A stretch of DNA of 64,000 nt from Piezodorus guildinii (GCA_023052935.1 CM041292.1:79183669-79247668); one strand, 5' to 3'; positions 44,866-55,837 are shown, counted from the stretch's first letter. Notes: generated by a model from the sequence alone, not told the origin. Numbers and translations are program-made.

Positions 44866-46000
44866 CTTCATTTTCAGCTAACTAAAACGAAAAGTCTAGC
44901 TTTCATTGATCTGAAAATCTGTTCTGTACACTTCTATCATACCTACTGATTCAGCTTACTCATGAAATTTTTACAACATGCATGACAATGCATACGCTCA
45001 GGTCTCCCTAAACATATCTAGTGATTTTTTTTTTTTATAGCCAGGTTTGATTGGATGCTTCAATTTTGTACATTCTGTTGTTAAAAATTTTAACTTACAA
45101 GGAGAAGATACCAAATGTGTCTTATCGATTTCGATGAATTTTTTAAAATAAAAACTAGATATTAAACCTATATCATCAAAATATTAGGGGCCAACGCACT
45201 CCAGGATTCACGTAAAAAAGAGGAATGTTTGCGCCCTAATAACAAATTTTATTTAATATCTCTCTGGTTGTAGCGAAGGAAGAAAAATAATTTTGGAGTC
45301 AAAATTAACCTATTTTAAAGCGGATTAATTAAAAAATAACCCATTAAAATATTTAAGATTTATGCTTGGTGATAACCATAAATATAATAATAATAATCTC
45401 GTAAAAGCTTTAAATAAGGTTTCTTAAAAACTACATTCCTCACTCCTAAAAAGGAATCTTAATCTGAGCACAGTTTTTCAGAACCCTTATTACAAGTACT
45501 GTTTAGACGAGATTATAATTTTTTTTAGGGTTGATACCAACCATAATATCTTTTACGGGTTAATTTTAATAGCTTGTTTTTTTTTAATTAATCCGCTTTA
45601 AAAGAGGGTAATTCTGACACCAAAAATATTTTTCTACCTTTACTACAACCAGATATTAAATAAAATGTATTTTTCGCGCGCAAACATTCCTCTTTTTTAC
45701 GTGAATCCTGGGAAGCGTTGGCCCCTAATATTTTGAAGAGTCTAATGGTTTAATGTCTAGTTTTAATTTTTAAAAATCCATTTAAATCGATGAGACACAT
45801 TTGGGATCCTCTCCTTGTAAGTTCAAATTTTTAATAACAGCGAGCCGACCTTTGTACAAAATTGATGCACCCAATCAATCAAACCTGGCTGTAAAAAAAA
45901 AGTAAAATAAAATAAAAATAATTAGATGAGGAAGATGGTTGGGGGTGCGGTCATAAATTAAAACACACAATTAAAAATAAGCGTTATTTTAATTATGTGC

Positions 46001-46034
46001 CGACGTTTCGGCCTACAATGTGGGCCTTCATCAG
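46001..46034 (-). other. Hammerhead-like core motif in the PLE tail
   Basis: The minus strand reads CCTGATGAAGGCC, a 9-nt loop, then GGCCGAAACGTCG. It holds the CUGAUGA, CGAAA and GUC boxes of hammerhead ribozymes and a 4-bp GGCC/GGCC stem II. PLE terminal repeats are known to carry hammerhead motifs. No clear stem III loop lies between CGAAAC and GUC, and an extra A precedes stem II, so self-cleavage is doubtful. Confidence 0.5.
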
Positions 46035-46160
46035 GGCTAAAAAGAAACAAGATAACAACCAATGTAATTATAGACTTAATAATGCGTTAGGTATATAATA
46101 ATAATATGACAGTAATAAATTATGGGAACATAAATAATATTAAATGTGAAATGATAATAA

Positions 46161-46261
46161 GATGACAATTATAAAGTATGGAAATAAGGTGACAGTTATA
46201 AAGTATGGAAATAAACAAAATTAAGATGATAGTTATAAAGTATGGAAGTAAACATAATTGA
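46161..46261. repeat. Three-unit tandem repeat in PLE 3' tail
   Basis: Three units of 28-37 bp, each containing AGTTATAAAGTATGGAAATA or a near match, start at 46161, 46189 and 46225. Confidence 0.85.
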
Positions 46262-47085
46262 GATGATAATATTGTAATGAGAATATATAAATAGAGACTA
46301 AGTAAATGAAAAAAATGATAAAGGAAAAATATGTGAACAATTAAAATTTTAAATATTAACAATTTTGAGTTGATATATGACGGCAATATATTAAAAACAT
46401 AGTTAAGAGTATAGGTAATATATAAAAAATATAGTCATTACAAAAGAGAAACAGTAAGAATAAAAAATAATTTAAATTTTAAAATAATGTAATATTAAAC
46501 TAATAATTATATGTCAGGATAGGTAACGGAGAAAGATATGAGTATGGAAAGGGGGAGAAAGAAATGGGCGATGAAAAAAGACCCTTATCAATAAGAAAGA
46601 AACACTTACGTGACAACGTGGAAGCTTTGCCTACAGAAGTGATATGTCTCAGTTTAAAAAAACGCTCATTGCGTGGAACGGAAAATATGAGAACTAAAAT
46701 GTCCGTTAGGAAAATTCCAAGAAGCTAAGTTATGTTTACTGATTCGATTGTTAAAAAATAGCCAAAAGTTATTACTTGAGAGTACTAGAGTTATTACGTA
46801 TGAGTATTTGATAAAATTGTAAGAAATAGTGACGAGGTAAAGATTAAAAGATTTTAAGTAATAACGGATGACGATGATAAATGATGAATGATGATAAGGT
46901 AATAACGAATGACGATAAGGAGCTGTCGAAGGAAATGATAAATAAACAGTAATCTAGTAGGTAAACAAATAAATAAATAAAGAAGGGGAGTACGAAAATT
47001 AAATAAATATATAAATAAAAAAAATTTTGATAATAAATAAATAAAAATTATGAAGAGATGATCAGATGGTTGTTTAAAAAATGAG

Positions 47086-48345
47086 CTAGGGATGCTTTAT
47101 TAAATTTAATATTTGAGAATAAGCTAGTGACAAGTTATGTTTGTCAGTCTTTTGATTAACAGGAAGGGGTTCTAGTTGTATGTAAATGCATTCTGTAATG
47201 AGTCGTTTGTCATGGTTGGGAACAGTGGCAAGAATGGATGTTTTATCAAAATCAAAGGAATGGTTAAGGGTTAAGGAATGTTCTGAAAGTTTTGAAGCGG
47301 TAGAATTTTTGGAGGAAATTGTATATTTGTGTCGGGTGATGCGATCTTTGAGAAGGTTTTTGGTTTCACCAATATAGGCAGAGTTGCAATTAGGAGTTCC
47401 GCAAGGGACTCTATAAACAATTTTTGAACGGTGGTCTGTTGGTATACTGTCTTTAAGTCGGCTGTAAATATTGGAGAGTTTGTAGTGGGATTTGAAAGTA
47501 AGTCTGAGGTTTGGATAGAAGGATTTTAATGATTTTTTAATTTTTTCTGAAAGAGAGGGAATGTAAGGTACGGATCTATATAATGGAGTTGGTGATGATG
47601 ATGGAGTAGAAAGAGAGGTTAATTGAGGTTGAGACTGATTTCTGTAGTTATTTATAAGTTTGTTTATGATCACGGTAGGGAAGTTATTGGCCAGGAGAAT
47701 TGTCTTTATGCGGTTAATGTTGATGTCGTGAAAACGGGGATCGGAAAGGAAAAGGCTTCGGTGTATAAGATTTTTAGCAACGTTAATTTTTTGATGATGG
47801 GGATGTTGGGAATAAAAGTTTAATAGTCTGCCAGAGTAAGTCGGTTTTGTGTACCAGTCAGTGGATATTGTGTTATTAGGGTTTCTAATGATGAGGAGGT
47901 CAAGAAATGGAAGGGAATTGTTAGTTTCGGATTCAGCTGTAAAATGTAGGCGGGGGTGGTAAGAGTTAAAGGCTAAAAGTATGTCAGTAATTTTGTCGGG
48001 GTTAAGAACAAGGAGGAGGTCGTCTACGTATTTTTTAATAAGAATAATATCCTCAGGAAACTGAGGGATTATCAAATTTAGTAAATCGTTAAGGACAATA
48101 TTGGCGAGGTCAGGGGCGAGAGGATTTCCCATAGCCAGTCCTGAAATTTGATTAAAGAACTGTCCATTGAATGTAAGGTATCCAGAATTGCAACAAAGGT
48201 TGAGGGATTCTAGGTATGAAGGGCAGTTGAGTGAGGTATGGGGTTCAATAGAAGACCAGTTATCTTCGATGATACATAGGGCTTTATCTATAGGAATATT
48301 GGTAAACAAGCTTTCTACATACAGGTCAACAAAACTCCATCATTA
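47086..48345 (-). CDS. PLE polyprotein: RT C-terminal part and GIY-YIG endonuclease
   Basis: At least 407 codons are uninterrupted from LFTNIP (48309) to the stop at 47086. The frame extends upstream as SFVDLYVES to the truncation point; the family pattern here is 'D---LFTNIP'. RT: GLAMGNPLAPDLANI (57-71) and KKYVDDLLL (92-100, catalytic Asp pair), then LPFLDLLI. The linker is Ser/Pro-rich (about 225-250). GIY-YIG domain: YRVPCGTPNCNSAYIGET (299-316), KDRITRHK with catalytic Arg, and LITECIYIQ with the metal-binding Glu (about 373). The upstream RT part is missing. With no stops in 1.26 kb, the copy looks young. The known role is RNA-templated integration by the nuclease-RT pair. Confidence 0.92.
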
Positions 48346-48498
48346 AAAATAATTAGATATATTCAGACCTGCATTGTCATGCCTGTTGTAAAAATTTCAC
48401 GAGTAAGCTGAATCAATTAGGTATGACAGAAGTGTACAGAACAGCTTTTCAGATCAAAGAAAGCTAGACTTTTCGTTCTGGTTAGCTGAAAATGGAAG

Positions 48499-49290
48499 TA
48501 TACAGAATAGCAATTAATAAAAGTAATCAGCCTTGTCATAAAATGTGAATGGATCATAAAGAAATTCAACTTGTTTCTTCGACAGAACTTAACAGCTGTC
48601 AGCATGGCATCATACAAGAAATCGTGCAATTCACCGGTGGCCCGCACTAGTCTGTCTTATCGGGTGGCGCGTACCATCGTTATTTATTTCCATATTCATG
48701 TTATCTATTCTTTACTAGGGGAAAAAAGCAACAACAAAAAACAACATTTTAACTGCCTTTCGAGTTACACTTACTGCCCGAAATCTAAGGTAAAGTTAAA
48801 CACATGGCCAAATAAGCACTTACTAGACTGTTAGCAAACGTACAACTTATATACAGGTCTGGAGGGACAATAATCGATGAATGCGGCATAAAGTCTAGTG
48901 TCGCGTCACAGAGCAAACATTGAAAATCAGCACCAGCGTGAACGTGCAAATACAGTTCCCTGATATAAACATGAGTTAGTCCTTATTATACTAAAATGTT
49001 TTATTCTAGAGGGAATATAAATAAATAGATCTTTGCAGTTTTTTGAATATTAAAAAAAAGTTGTTTTAAGGAAAACACTCTCTAAAATAAAAAACACTGG
49101 GAAGTTACAGTTTATTTCAGCACTTGAACAGTGTGTGAGGTTTGAGCAAGCTGTATAATATAGTTCAAATGAACATTATTTTTCCGGATTTTTTAATGAA
49201 TTCTCGTCAAATCATATCCATATTGTAATTGATTGACAATATATTGGATTTTAATTAATTAGCATACATTATATTACATTTATTAGTTAC
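48499..49290. other. Intron DNA, nothing recognised
   Basis: Some short open frames on both strands at 48417-48834 carry no known motif and have no matching splice sites. Confidence 0.4.
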
Positions 49291-49423
49291 CTTTCCGTCC
49301 TTGGTCCAGATGACAGTAGGCTCAGGTTCTGCCTTGACCCTACACTCGAGGTACAGAGATTGTCCAACTGTCACGATAGTGTCGCTCAGGGGTCGACTTA
49401 TCAATGGCAGGCTGTCGCACTCT
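49291..49423 (-). CDS. Ig gene, exon with first half of first I-set domain
   Basis: 133 nt, phase 2 in and phase 0 out. The acceptor is TTCCACAG before AGAGTGCGAC and the donor GTAACT follows GGAAAG. It encodes ECDSLPLISRPLSDTIVT (A strands), GQSLYLECRVKA (strand B with Cys) and PTVIWTKDGK (strand C with the core Trp). The intron sits after the K of 'KDGK', between strands C and C'. It joins in phase to the exon at 44228. The upstream exon at 60830 supplies the two bases that complete its first codon. Confidence 0.92.
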
Positions 49424-49606
49424 CTGTGGAATAAAAACGAAACTTCTCTTAATGATTATAATATTAATAAATTTAAGTAAAAATTTAATCTAGATAACCC
49501 CACGACGAATATTATAGTTAATAGAAATTGCAAAAATAAAAAATGGATTAGTATGGCTCAAAAGAAAGAATAGGGAGGTTATTTGTAAATATAGATCGAA
49601 TGTCAC

Positions 49607-49842
49607 CTGATGCTGCTGTGGCTAATCGGACGAATCTACAGTGGGAGTCCTAAATTTTGCCAATTTATGTTTAATAAGGATAGAGATCTTTAAAGAGTAC
49701 CTGACATCGCACAGGCTCGGGACCACCTTTTTACGCCCCCTTCGAAGGAAGGCATAACATTTTTTCTTACTCCCATGTAGGGCCAACTATCGGGTTTGAA
49801 TTTAGCATAGAAGGCTGTTATGCTAACAGATCGCTGACTATG
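49607..49842 (-). mobile_element. tRNA-derived SINE, family A, reverse copy
   Basis: In reverse it shows the whole family order: GCTGCTGTGGCTAATCGGAC, the GACATCGCACAGGCTCGGGA block, CCTTCGAAGGAAGGCATAAC and TAGAAGGCTGTTATGCTAAC. The B box is degenerate. Confidence 0.85.
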
Positions 49843-50689
49843 CATAATAAAGATGATGGTGGATAATATTGAAGACAAGTAAACTTAAGATAAAAAATCT
49901 GAATAATATTTAATACTGAAACCAATCAAGACTATATATATACAAAAAATAATTGATTATGTTTAAAAAAATAGTGGTAATACATTGAAAATTGCGATAT
50001 GCTAAGGATCGTTGTGCTTTCAAGTAGGAAGCAACAAGTGTCTGATACGTTAAACTTGTAAAGAAATAAAATATATGAAGAGCATAGCATAAAATTGAAA
50101 AATGCGAAAAGTAGTATTTTTCAAAACTGTTTATTGGAGAACCTATCATGTGTAGCCAAACATGCGTCAGTGCCAATCTTCAATCAGAGGAATATAGGGA
50201 GTGAGGAATGTAATTTTGACAAAATTGACGACGCGTCGACTATTTAGCCCTAGCCACAATCTACCGAGGGTCAGAGACTGCAGTTAAAAAATGCCTTCAA
50301 GAAGGTATCATTACAGTTGTTAGCTACAGTCTACCATCCAAAGGTAGAAGTTTAATTGTAAAATTGGTTTTATCAAAAGTACCCGAATCAAATAAAATTA
50401 ATTTTAAATACTATTATGTCTACTCTAATTATATTTTGTGTATAAACTATTGGTTTAAAATTTTCAATACACTCAAGAAGAAAAACATTGATATGATGAC
50501 TAATCATGAATACACCACTCTGGCACTTTTAGAATAAATCACAAAAGGTTTAGACATGATGCTGGTATTATATAACTGGTCCGATAACACCAACATTTGG
50601 AATAAGCAATATCTACTAACTAAATATTGCTGACGACATATTTCATTAGTTCATCTCGATCGAAGAATTCTAATTCCCTACATTGTTAC
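49843..50689. other. AT-rich non-coding DNA, nothing recognised
   Basis: No coding patch or shared repeat found. Confidence 0.4.
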
Positions 50690-50935
50690 ACTGGATACGA
50701 GTGTGCAGAAACCAGGGGTCCTTCTAGAGGGAATCATCATTAGACGTAGAGTCGTGTACCTGTCAGGACTTTAGCCCTCAGCGTGCCACGTACGCACTCC
50801 TGGTCGTGACCAAGTGCTCGTTTGTCACTCGGGTTCCGCAATTGGGCCATCGGGGCCGACGTCCTTGCCAAGGTTCTGCAACCTGCTACGGTTGGCCAAC
50901 TTTAAACTCCAGGAGGATCTATTTTGGCGCTCTTT
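50690..50935. other. GC-rich patch, unrecognised
   Basis: About 240 bp with much higher G+C than its flanks (CGTGCCACGTACGCACTCCT, GGGCCATCGGGGCCGACGTC). Frames on both strands are interrupted and show no known motif. It may be the 5' UTR or ORF1 of a retrotransposon, as the nearby LINEs have similar composition. Confidence 0.3.
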
Positions 50936-51346
50936 TTTACTGAAAGTATTAAAGAGTTTTAAACTTCCTCAACGAATTATTGAAAACGAGTGATGATAAG
51001 ACGGATTTATTAAATCTAATAACTGATATCTAATTTTTCATAAGGGATAATATGATCAGGAAGATATTCCAAATTCGACCAGCCGGACTGTTTTTATTTC
51101 TTAAAAATGCGGGTATTGGAAAGCATTTTAGAGTTATTAAAACTTTACATCTCAGCCCAGAATAGTTTTAGGAAAACTATTAAAGAAAAAAAATAGTAAC
51201 CTATGACACTATACAATGACACTATTAATAATAAAAAACAGTAGAACCTTACATTTAGATTTCTGAACGCATTTAAACGGTAATGTTAAATAATTTGTAT
51301 ATTTATACTAATAAAACCAGTCTAGTCTCCTCTCTTATTTCTCTCT
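50936..51346. other. AT-rich non-coding DNA, nothing recognised
   Basis: No coding patch or shared repeat found. Confidence 0.4.
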
Positions 51347-51430
51347 AGTTTGTTTATTTGTTTATTAGGGCTTCAAGGCACAAAACCAAAAGGTCATCAG
51401 TGCCCTTTTTTCTCCCTAGTTTAACTATAG
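51347..51430 (-). mobile_element. I-like LINE 3' end
   Basis: The minus strand reads GCACTGATGACCTTTTGGTT, TTGTGCCTTGAAGCCCTAAT, then AAACAAATAAACAAAC. The same 'GCACTGATGACC ... TTTGTGCC ... AATAAAC' ending recurs at 51880-51935. It is a typical arthropod LINE terminus. No coding part is attached; the next 260 bp is unassigned. Confidence 0.6.
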
Positions 51431-51689
51431 TTGCCTTGTGTATGACGCGCTCTCTGAAAAATTTGACAGGAGACTTAAGATGCTCAACAGAGAATTGTTT
51501 CATTAGATTCATATGCTTCTAGTAGGTACACCTAGTTGAAGTGGTTCTATCTTTCTTGCCGTCGACGATAATGTCTGTCTATAAAAAAAGTCCATTCGGT
51601 AAACACGAGATCACAACCTATAAACTTGTATAAACCTTCTCTCAAATTTCCGCCTCCTACAAAAAGTCTTTTGTCATTAGTGCTTTTTA

Positions 51690-51870
51690 TTTATTTATTT
51701 GTTCACTCTACCTTGCATAATATGCAACACGGGTTATGGCTAAAACGTTAACTCACGGATTACGCCAGCATGTTAACGTTGCTGATAAACTTCTTTAAAC
51801 TATTTCTTCATCTGTTTTAAGTGTCTATTTTACGGAGCTCCTTCCCTGCCTCGTATTTGTCATACTGGTT
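51690..51870 (-). mobile_element. LINE 3' end with AAAT tail, reverse copy
   Basis: Reverse complement of the end seen at 40030-40225: AACCCGTGTTGCATATTATG, then an AAATAAATAAATAAA tail at 51690-51700. The upstream part has no recognisable frame. Confidence 0.6.
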
Positions 51871-51879
51871 TGGTTTTTG

Positions 51880-52290
51880 TTTTGTTTATTGGCACAAAAC
51901 ATCTTGGTCATCAGTGCCAGATACACTCAGTATAAGATACACTTAGATATATAATACCTAACTCACTATAAGATACACGTTTTTTTAAAAACAGACAATT
52001 ATGGTTTTAGTTGAAATATTAAATAATAATATTAATTAAAATAAATAATGAACCAATATAACAAATAATAATAATACACTAAATAATAATACACTAAAAC
52101 AAATAATAACAATACAAAATGAACGAATACATTATGAACAAATAATAATACATAATAGACAATAATCATATACATAATAAGTAATACATCCATAATACAT
52201 GAATACATACATACAGATAATACATAATTTACAAATAATACACTCATAAATAGTGCCGGATACACTCATTTTAGAAAATTAATTAAGACA
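51880..52290 (-). mobile_element. I-like LINE 3' UTR, AT-rich and partly repetitive
   Basis: Minus strand ends with GGCACTGATGACCAAGATGT and TTTGTGCCAATAAAC. Upstream, 52032-52250 is a TTATTATT-rich low-complexity stretch with ACACTAAATAATAAT units. It abuts the tail of the LINE at 52292-53692. Confidence 0.55.
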
Positions 52291-52291
52291 A

Positions 52292-53692
52292 ACTTTTTTT
52301 TTTTTTTTTTTTCAGTATTAAATAATAATATTGATTAAAACAGATAATAAGAATAAGAATAATCTATAATAAAAATAAATACGACAGCGTTAGTAAAAAA
52401 TAAACATATATCAAGTTATATCAGTAGACAATATTCAAGGAAAAAAAAAAAAAAAATAAAAAAAAAAAATAATAATAATAATAAAGATAAATAGAAATAA
52501 ATAAACATAAAGTAAGTCCTCAAATCCTCTTATAAAAGTCCATTTCAGAAAGGAGGCACATTAATTGGTCAATTCTATTCCCATCGTTTCCTAATGCAAC
52601 CGCGACATTGTGGGGTATTCCCTTTTGGTCCAGTTGTCTAGTGTAGAAGGGACATTCCTCGAACACATGGGTAATTGTTAGGATTTCTCTACAATGCTGA
52701 CATCTTGGGGGCAACTCTTTACATATTAAATGCCCATGTGTTAACCTTGTGTGCCCTATTCTCAAGCGGGCCAAGACCACCTCCTCCCTGCGGTTGCTGC
52801 GACTTGAGGTTTTCCAATACTTTACTTCTTTCTTAATGGTTTTCAATTTGCTTGGATAACTGTTTTTCCATGCTTCATCCCATTTCTTCCATAAATTTTC
52901 TATAAGAGGGCGTGCTAGCTCTGATGGTGTGAGCAGTGCCCTACCACGACCAGGGAGAGTGAGAGCCTCTTTAGCAGCCTTATCTGCCATTTCATTCCCT
53001 CTTATCCCTATGTGACCTGGTATCCACACATAATTGATTCTTTTCCCATTTTCAGCCATTACTTTGGTTAATTCCAGGATTCTTAAAATTCCTGGATGAC
53101 TGGAATGCATATTCTGTAGTGCTTTTAGAGCGCTCAATGAATCTGAGGCTATGGTGAAGTTCTCTATTGGGAGTGTTCTGGAATAATCAAGGGCCATTGC
53201 GATCGCATTCACTTCAGCTGTATATACGGAACAATATTGATGTAGCTTCGACTTGTAGGTGCATTCTGATGCGACGAAAGCTGAGCCAGTGGATAAATCT
53301 GATTTAGAACCATCTGTGAAAATTAAGTTGTGGCTGGGCAATGCGCTGATTATCTGCTCAAAGCGGTCTTTAAAATTTATTAATTTGGAATTTTGTTTAC
53401 TATATTTAGCCAACTCAAGATATACATGGGGTTTCAGAAATGTCCATGGTGGTGTTTTGTTTTCTATGGATGTTATATTGATTAATTTTAACTCGTTAAC
53501 AACGGACGACATTCTTTCTGCTAATGGTAAGGTTGGGTTGGTCTTTAGTTGAAATTTCGCCGAATATTTGGATTTAAAGATGTATACGTGAGCAGGGTGA
53601 GTAGCTTGTGTGATTAATTTTGTGATATAGTTTATGGCCAATTTATCGCGTCGGTAGGATAGTGGTGGTAAGCCAGATTCTGCACAAAGACT
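52292..53692 (-). mobile_element. I-like LINE, 3' part with RNase H, poly(A) tail
   Basis: The minus strand opens with CAESGLPPLSYRRDKLAINY after a stop at the truncation point (about 53692). It continues with the 373-codon frame below and a 3' UTR of about 230 bp, and ends in a poly(A) tract (T18 on the plus strand at 52292-52309). A further A/T-rich tract sits at 52441-52480. I did not find a convincing target duplication. Confidence 0.85.
52520..53692 (-). CDS. I-like retrotransposon ORF2, RNase H and zinc motif
   Basis: At least 373 codons with no stop; the frame extends about 17 codons upstream of the first ATG in clear coding sense (SGLPPLSYRRDK), so that ATG is internal. RNase H: LIFTDGSKSDLSTGSAF (about 106-122, catalytic Asp), YTAEVNAIAMAL (Glu), IASDSLSALKAL (Asp) and VWIPGHIGIRGNEMADKA (about 207-224, His and Asp). 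All four catalytic residues are kept. A zinc motif C-Q-H-C ... H-V-F-E-E-C is at about 313-328. RT and endonuclease are missing because of 5' truncation. The intact frame suggests a recent insertion. Confidence 0.88.
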   Translation of the reverse strand, partial: SLCAESGLPPLSYRRDKLAINYITKLITQATHPAHVYIFKSKYSAKFQLKTNPTLPLAERMSSVVNELKLINITSIENKTPPWTFLKPHVYLELAKYSKQNSKLINFKDRFEQIISALPSHNLIFTDGSKSDLSTGSAFVASECTYKSKLHQYCSVYTAEVNAIAMALDYSRTLPIENFTIASDSLSALKALQNMHSSHPGILRILELTKVMAENGKRINYVWIPGHIGIRGNEMADKAAKEALTLPGRGRALLTPSELARPLIENLWKKWDEAWKNSYPSKLKTIKKEVKYWKTSSRSNRREEVVLARLRIGHTRLTHGHLICKELPPRCQHCREILTITHVFEECPFYTRQLDQKGIPHNVAVALGNDGNRIDQLMCLLSEMDFYKRI

Positions 53693-55837
53693 TTAAAGTA
53701 TTTTTAAGTATTTGTCATACTTACTACCCTATTCTGAAATTCATCGCCTATATCCATCCAGTTCCTAAACTACCAATCTGCGCAACTTATGTAATATTTG
53801 TAGCTATAGATTTAAACTTGTCGTTGTTACGAAATTTATCTATTTCTGTATTGAAATCTTGAAATAAGAGACAAATATAATTCATTTTATACATTTTTGT
53901 TATCCTATCTCGTCCCAGAAAAAAAAAATTATTTTAATTTTAGTAATGTATAATTGCGGCAGATGAAGTTTTTAGCAATCCTAACTTTTTGGTGTTCAAG
54001 GTGTTTGAAAAACAATTTTGGAAGCGACCGAAGTAATTGAGTTTGGATACCATTTAGTGTATATCAGGATATCAGTAGATATGAAGGTCAAGGAAGGTAG
54101 GTTATTTGATTATTATGAATTCATAGCATGTCCAAACCAGAATCATTTTACTTTCGGTGACGTGTTTTATTTGACTGTATCAATTGAATAATTACATTCA
54201 CCGTATTTCAGACACGCGGTAGTGATTGGCGAAATCACTGCTAAAGTTACGAATAAGAAGATGCCGACAAACAAATTTACGATAGAACATAAAGGAATGG
54301 ACTAGCTAGTAGAGTATTCTTGTTTCTGAGGACAAGGGTTGTACTGCATCCGTCAATTCTATACGTTCGTCTCGAGAACTGTGGTTTCGGATAGTAAAAT
54401 CAGATGAAACAGAAACACTGAGGTTTTTTTAAAGGGATGAGTTATAAACTTTGCATCAGCAGTGAAAGTTCATTGCAAATTTATAATAAACATTAAAATC
54501 GCAGTGATCTTATCCAAAATCGCCAATGACCTACATAATCGTATTCAGAAAAAAATATCATTTATCATCCTTGGAACTTTCTACTAGACAATTAATAATG
54601 TATATTAGCCTTTTGATAGGATTGTGGGTACCTGAGAGGAGGGCTGTATCGCGGTTACCATCTCGACAGCCATGCTTCGACCTAAATCCATTATGCTGTC
54701 CTTTGCAATGATCTGGTTCAGCGCTAAACTGGCAGTGATTGATAGTCCTACCGTAATTGAAAATTATGTTAATATCCAACTAAAAGCGTCCTGCTGACGA
54801 ATTGGATAGAAGTAGCACTAGAACTGAAAGGCACGAAAGCTTCTATCAAATGTTTCATCGAGAATTGCTGTAAAATCCTGAGCAACTCAGTGGGAGTGAG
54901 TTGACGCCAATCATGCCGCGTTTAAGTAACATTACAAGGCCAGGTTAGTAAAATTTCGAAACGCATATAATACAGAGAAACATGAAATAATTGTTTATTA
55001 GATATCAATGAACCACATATTCATAAGAAATAACATGATAAGACATGACAAGCTAGATATTTCCTTTTATTATCAGTATTTTTTATTTAAGTCAGGATTC
55101 CTTGTAAGCCTTAGCTCAATTGGAGGTAAGGCATATTAGCACTAGCACTGTAATGTTTTCCAGCTACTTTCTTTAATTTCTTTACCCTTCTAGCGAGCGG
55201 GAATATTTTATATGTCATTATTCAGTATCATTTAGGTTTATTATATTTATTTTGGTTTGTATTTTTTTTTTTTTTTTTACTGAAAAAATTACTTTGGCTC
55301 AAAATCATTTTCGTATAAAGGTTTTTTTTCCTCTTTAAATTTAGTCTTGCATTTGTTATGTGTTGAGAATACTGAGGGGAGTTCATTATTAAATAAGTAA
55401 ATAATAATAAACTTTGTCGGCAAAACATAAAAAGGCGTTTACCTCCGTGGGGAACTTCCTAGACCCCAGAGGCATTTCCCATTACAGCCCCCGCCTTCCT
55501 TTGTCTGATATCAGATCGTATTTTTTCAAATAAGAGTATTTTTTGGAAATAAGAGGGGGTGAAGTGATGAGGGTGCGATTTTAAAATCGGAGAAGGTCAG
55601 TTTTATTTCAGCCACGAGAGTTGAAGTTCTATGTAGAAGAGAGGTCCATCGGGGGTGAGAGCAGTTGGAGGATGAAGCCGAGAAGGTGCGCCTAAGACTG
55701 ATTCCACCTTCGCCAGCCGACTAAGTTTTTGTAAGGTATTTCTTTATTGAAATATTGTATGGCAAGGTTAACTATAATGTCCCTCAGTATTCTAAGGCAT
55801 CGTGTAAATAAATTGTATATGTTTAAGTTAATGATAA
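53693..55837. other. Non-coding DNA, nothing firmly recognised
   Basis: Two GC-richer spots (about 54620-54720 and 55440-55740) lack long frames or recognisable motifs. T tract at 55260-55280. Confidence 0.4.

Larger units (their letters stand above)
45928..48343 (-). mobile_element. Penelope-like element (PLE), 5'-truncated, with 15-bp target duplication
   Basis: The perfect string TAAAAATAATTAGAT lies at 45913-45927 and 48344-48358, flanking the element exactly. The minus-strand frame encodes RT plus a GIY-YIG endonuclease, the hallmark of endonuclease-bearing PLEs. The 3' part (47085-45928) is a 1.1-kb AT-rich tail with a small tandem repeat (46161-46261) and the conserved CTGATGAAGG ... 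CCGAAACGTCGG motif near the end. It is cut off at the 5' side within RT. It lies in an intron of the Ig gene in the gene's own orientation. Confidence 0.92.
44866..48498. mobile_element. Large foldback DNA element with arms of about 540 bp, interrupted by a Penelope-like element
   Basis: The left arm 44866-45402 runs from CTTCATTTTCAGCTAACT to AATCTCGT. The right arm is its inverted copy in two pieces, 45507-45927 and 48359-48498, because 2.4 kb of Penelope-like DNA sits inside it. Matching pairs include GGGGCCAACGCACTCCAGGA (left) with the complement of TCCTGGGAAGCGTTGGCCCC (right), and AAAGTCTAGCTTTCATTGAT (left) with its complement near 48455. The loop is 45403-45506. No transposase is present, so it is a non-autonomous foldback element of unknown superfamily. 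Its arms have diverged moderately, so it is older than the insertion it carries. Confidence 0.88.

Noticed and set aside
46160..46265. CRISPR-like array
   Set aside because: Only three imperfect units without unique spacers of regular length; it is a minisatellite in a retroelement tail.
47186..47823. Plus-strand frames of 63 and 66 codons
   Set aside because: Antisense to the PLE polyprotein.
48417..48834. Opposed frames of 76 and 87 codons
   Set aside because: No known motif; partly inside the outer right arm of the foldback element; no splice sites in phase with the Ig gene.
54526..54779. Opposed 61- and 73-codon frames
   Set aside because: Slightly higher G+C but no motif, no splice sites and no second copy; reported only as unassigned DNA.
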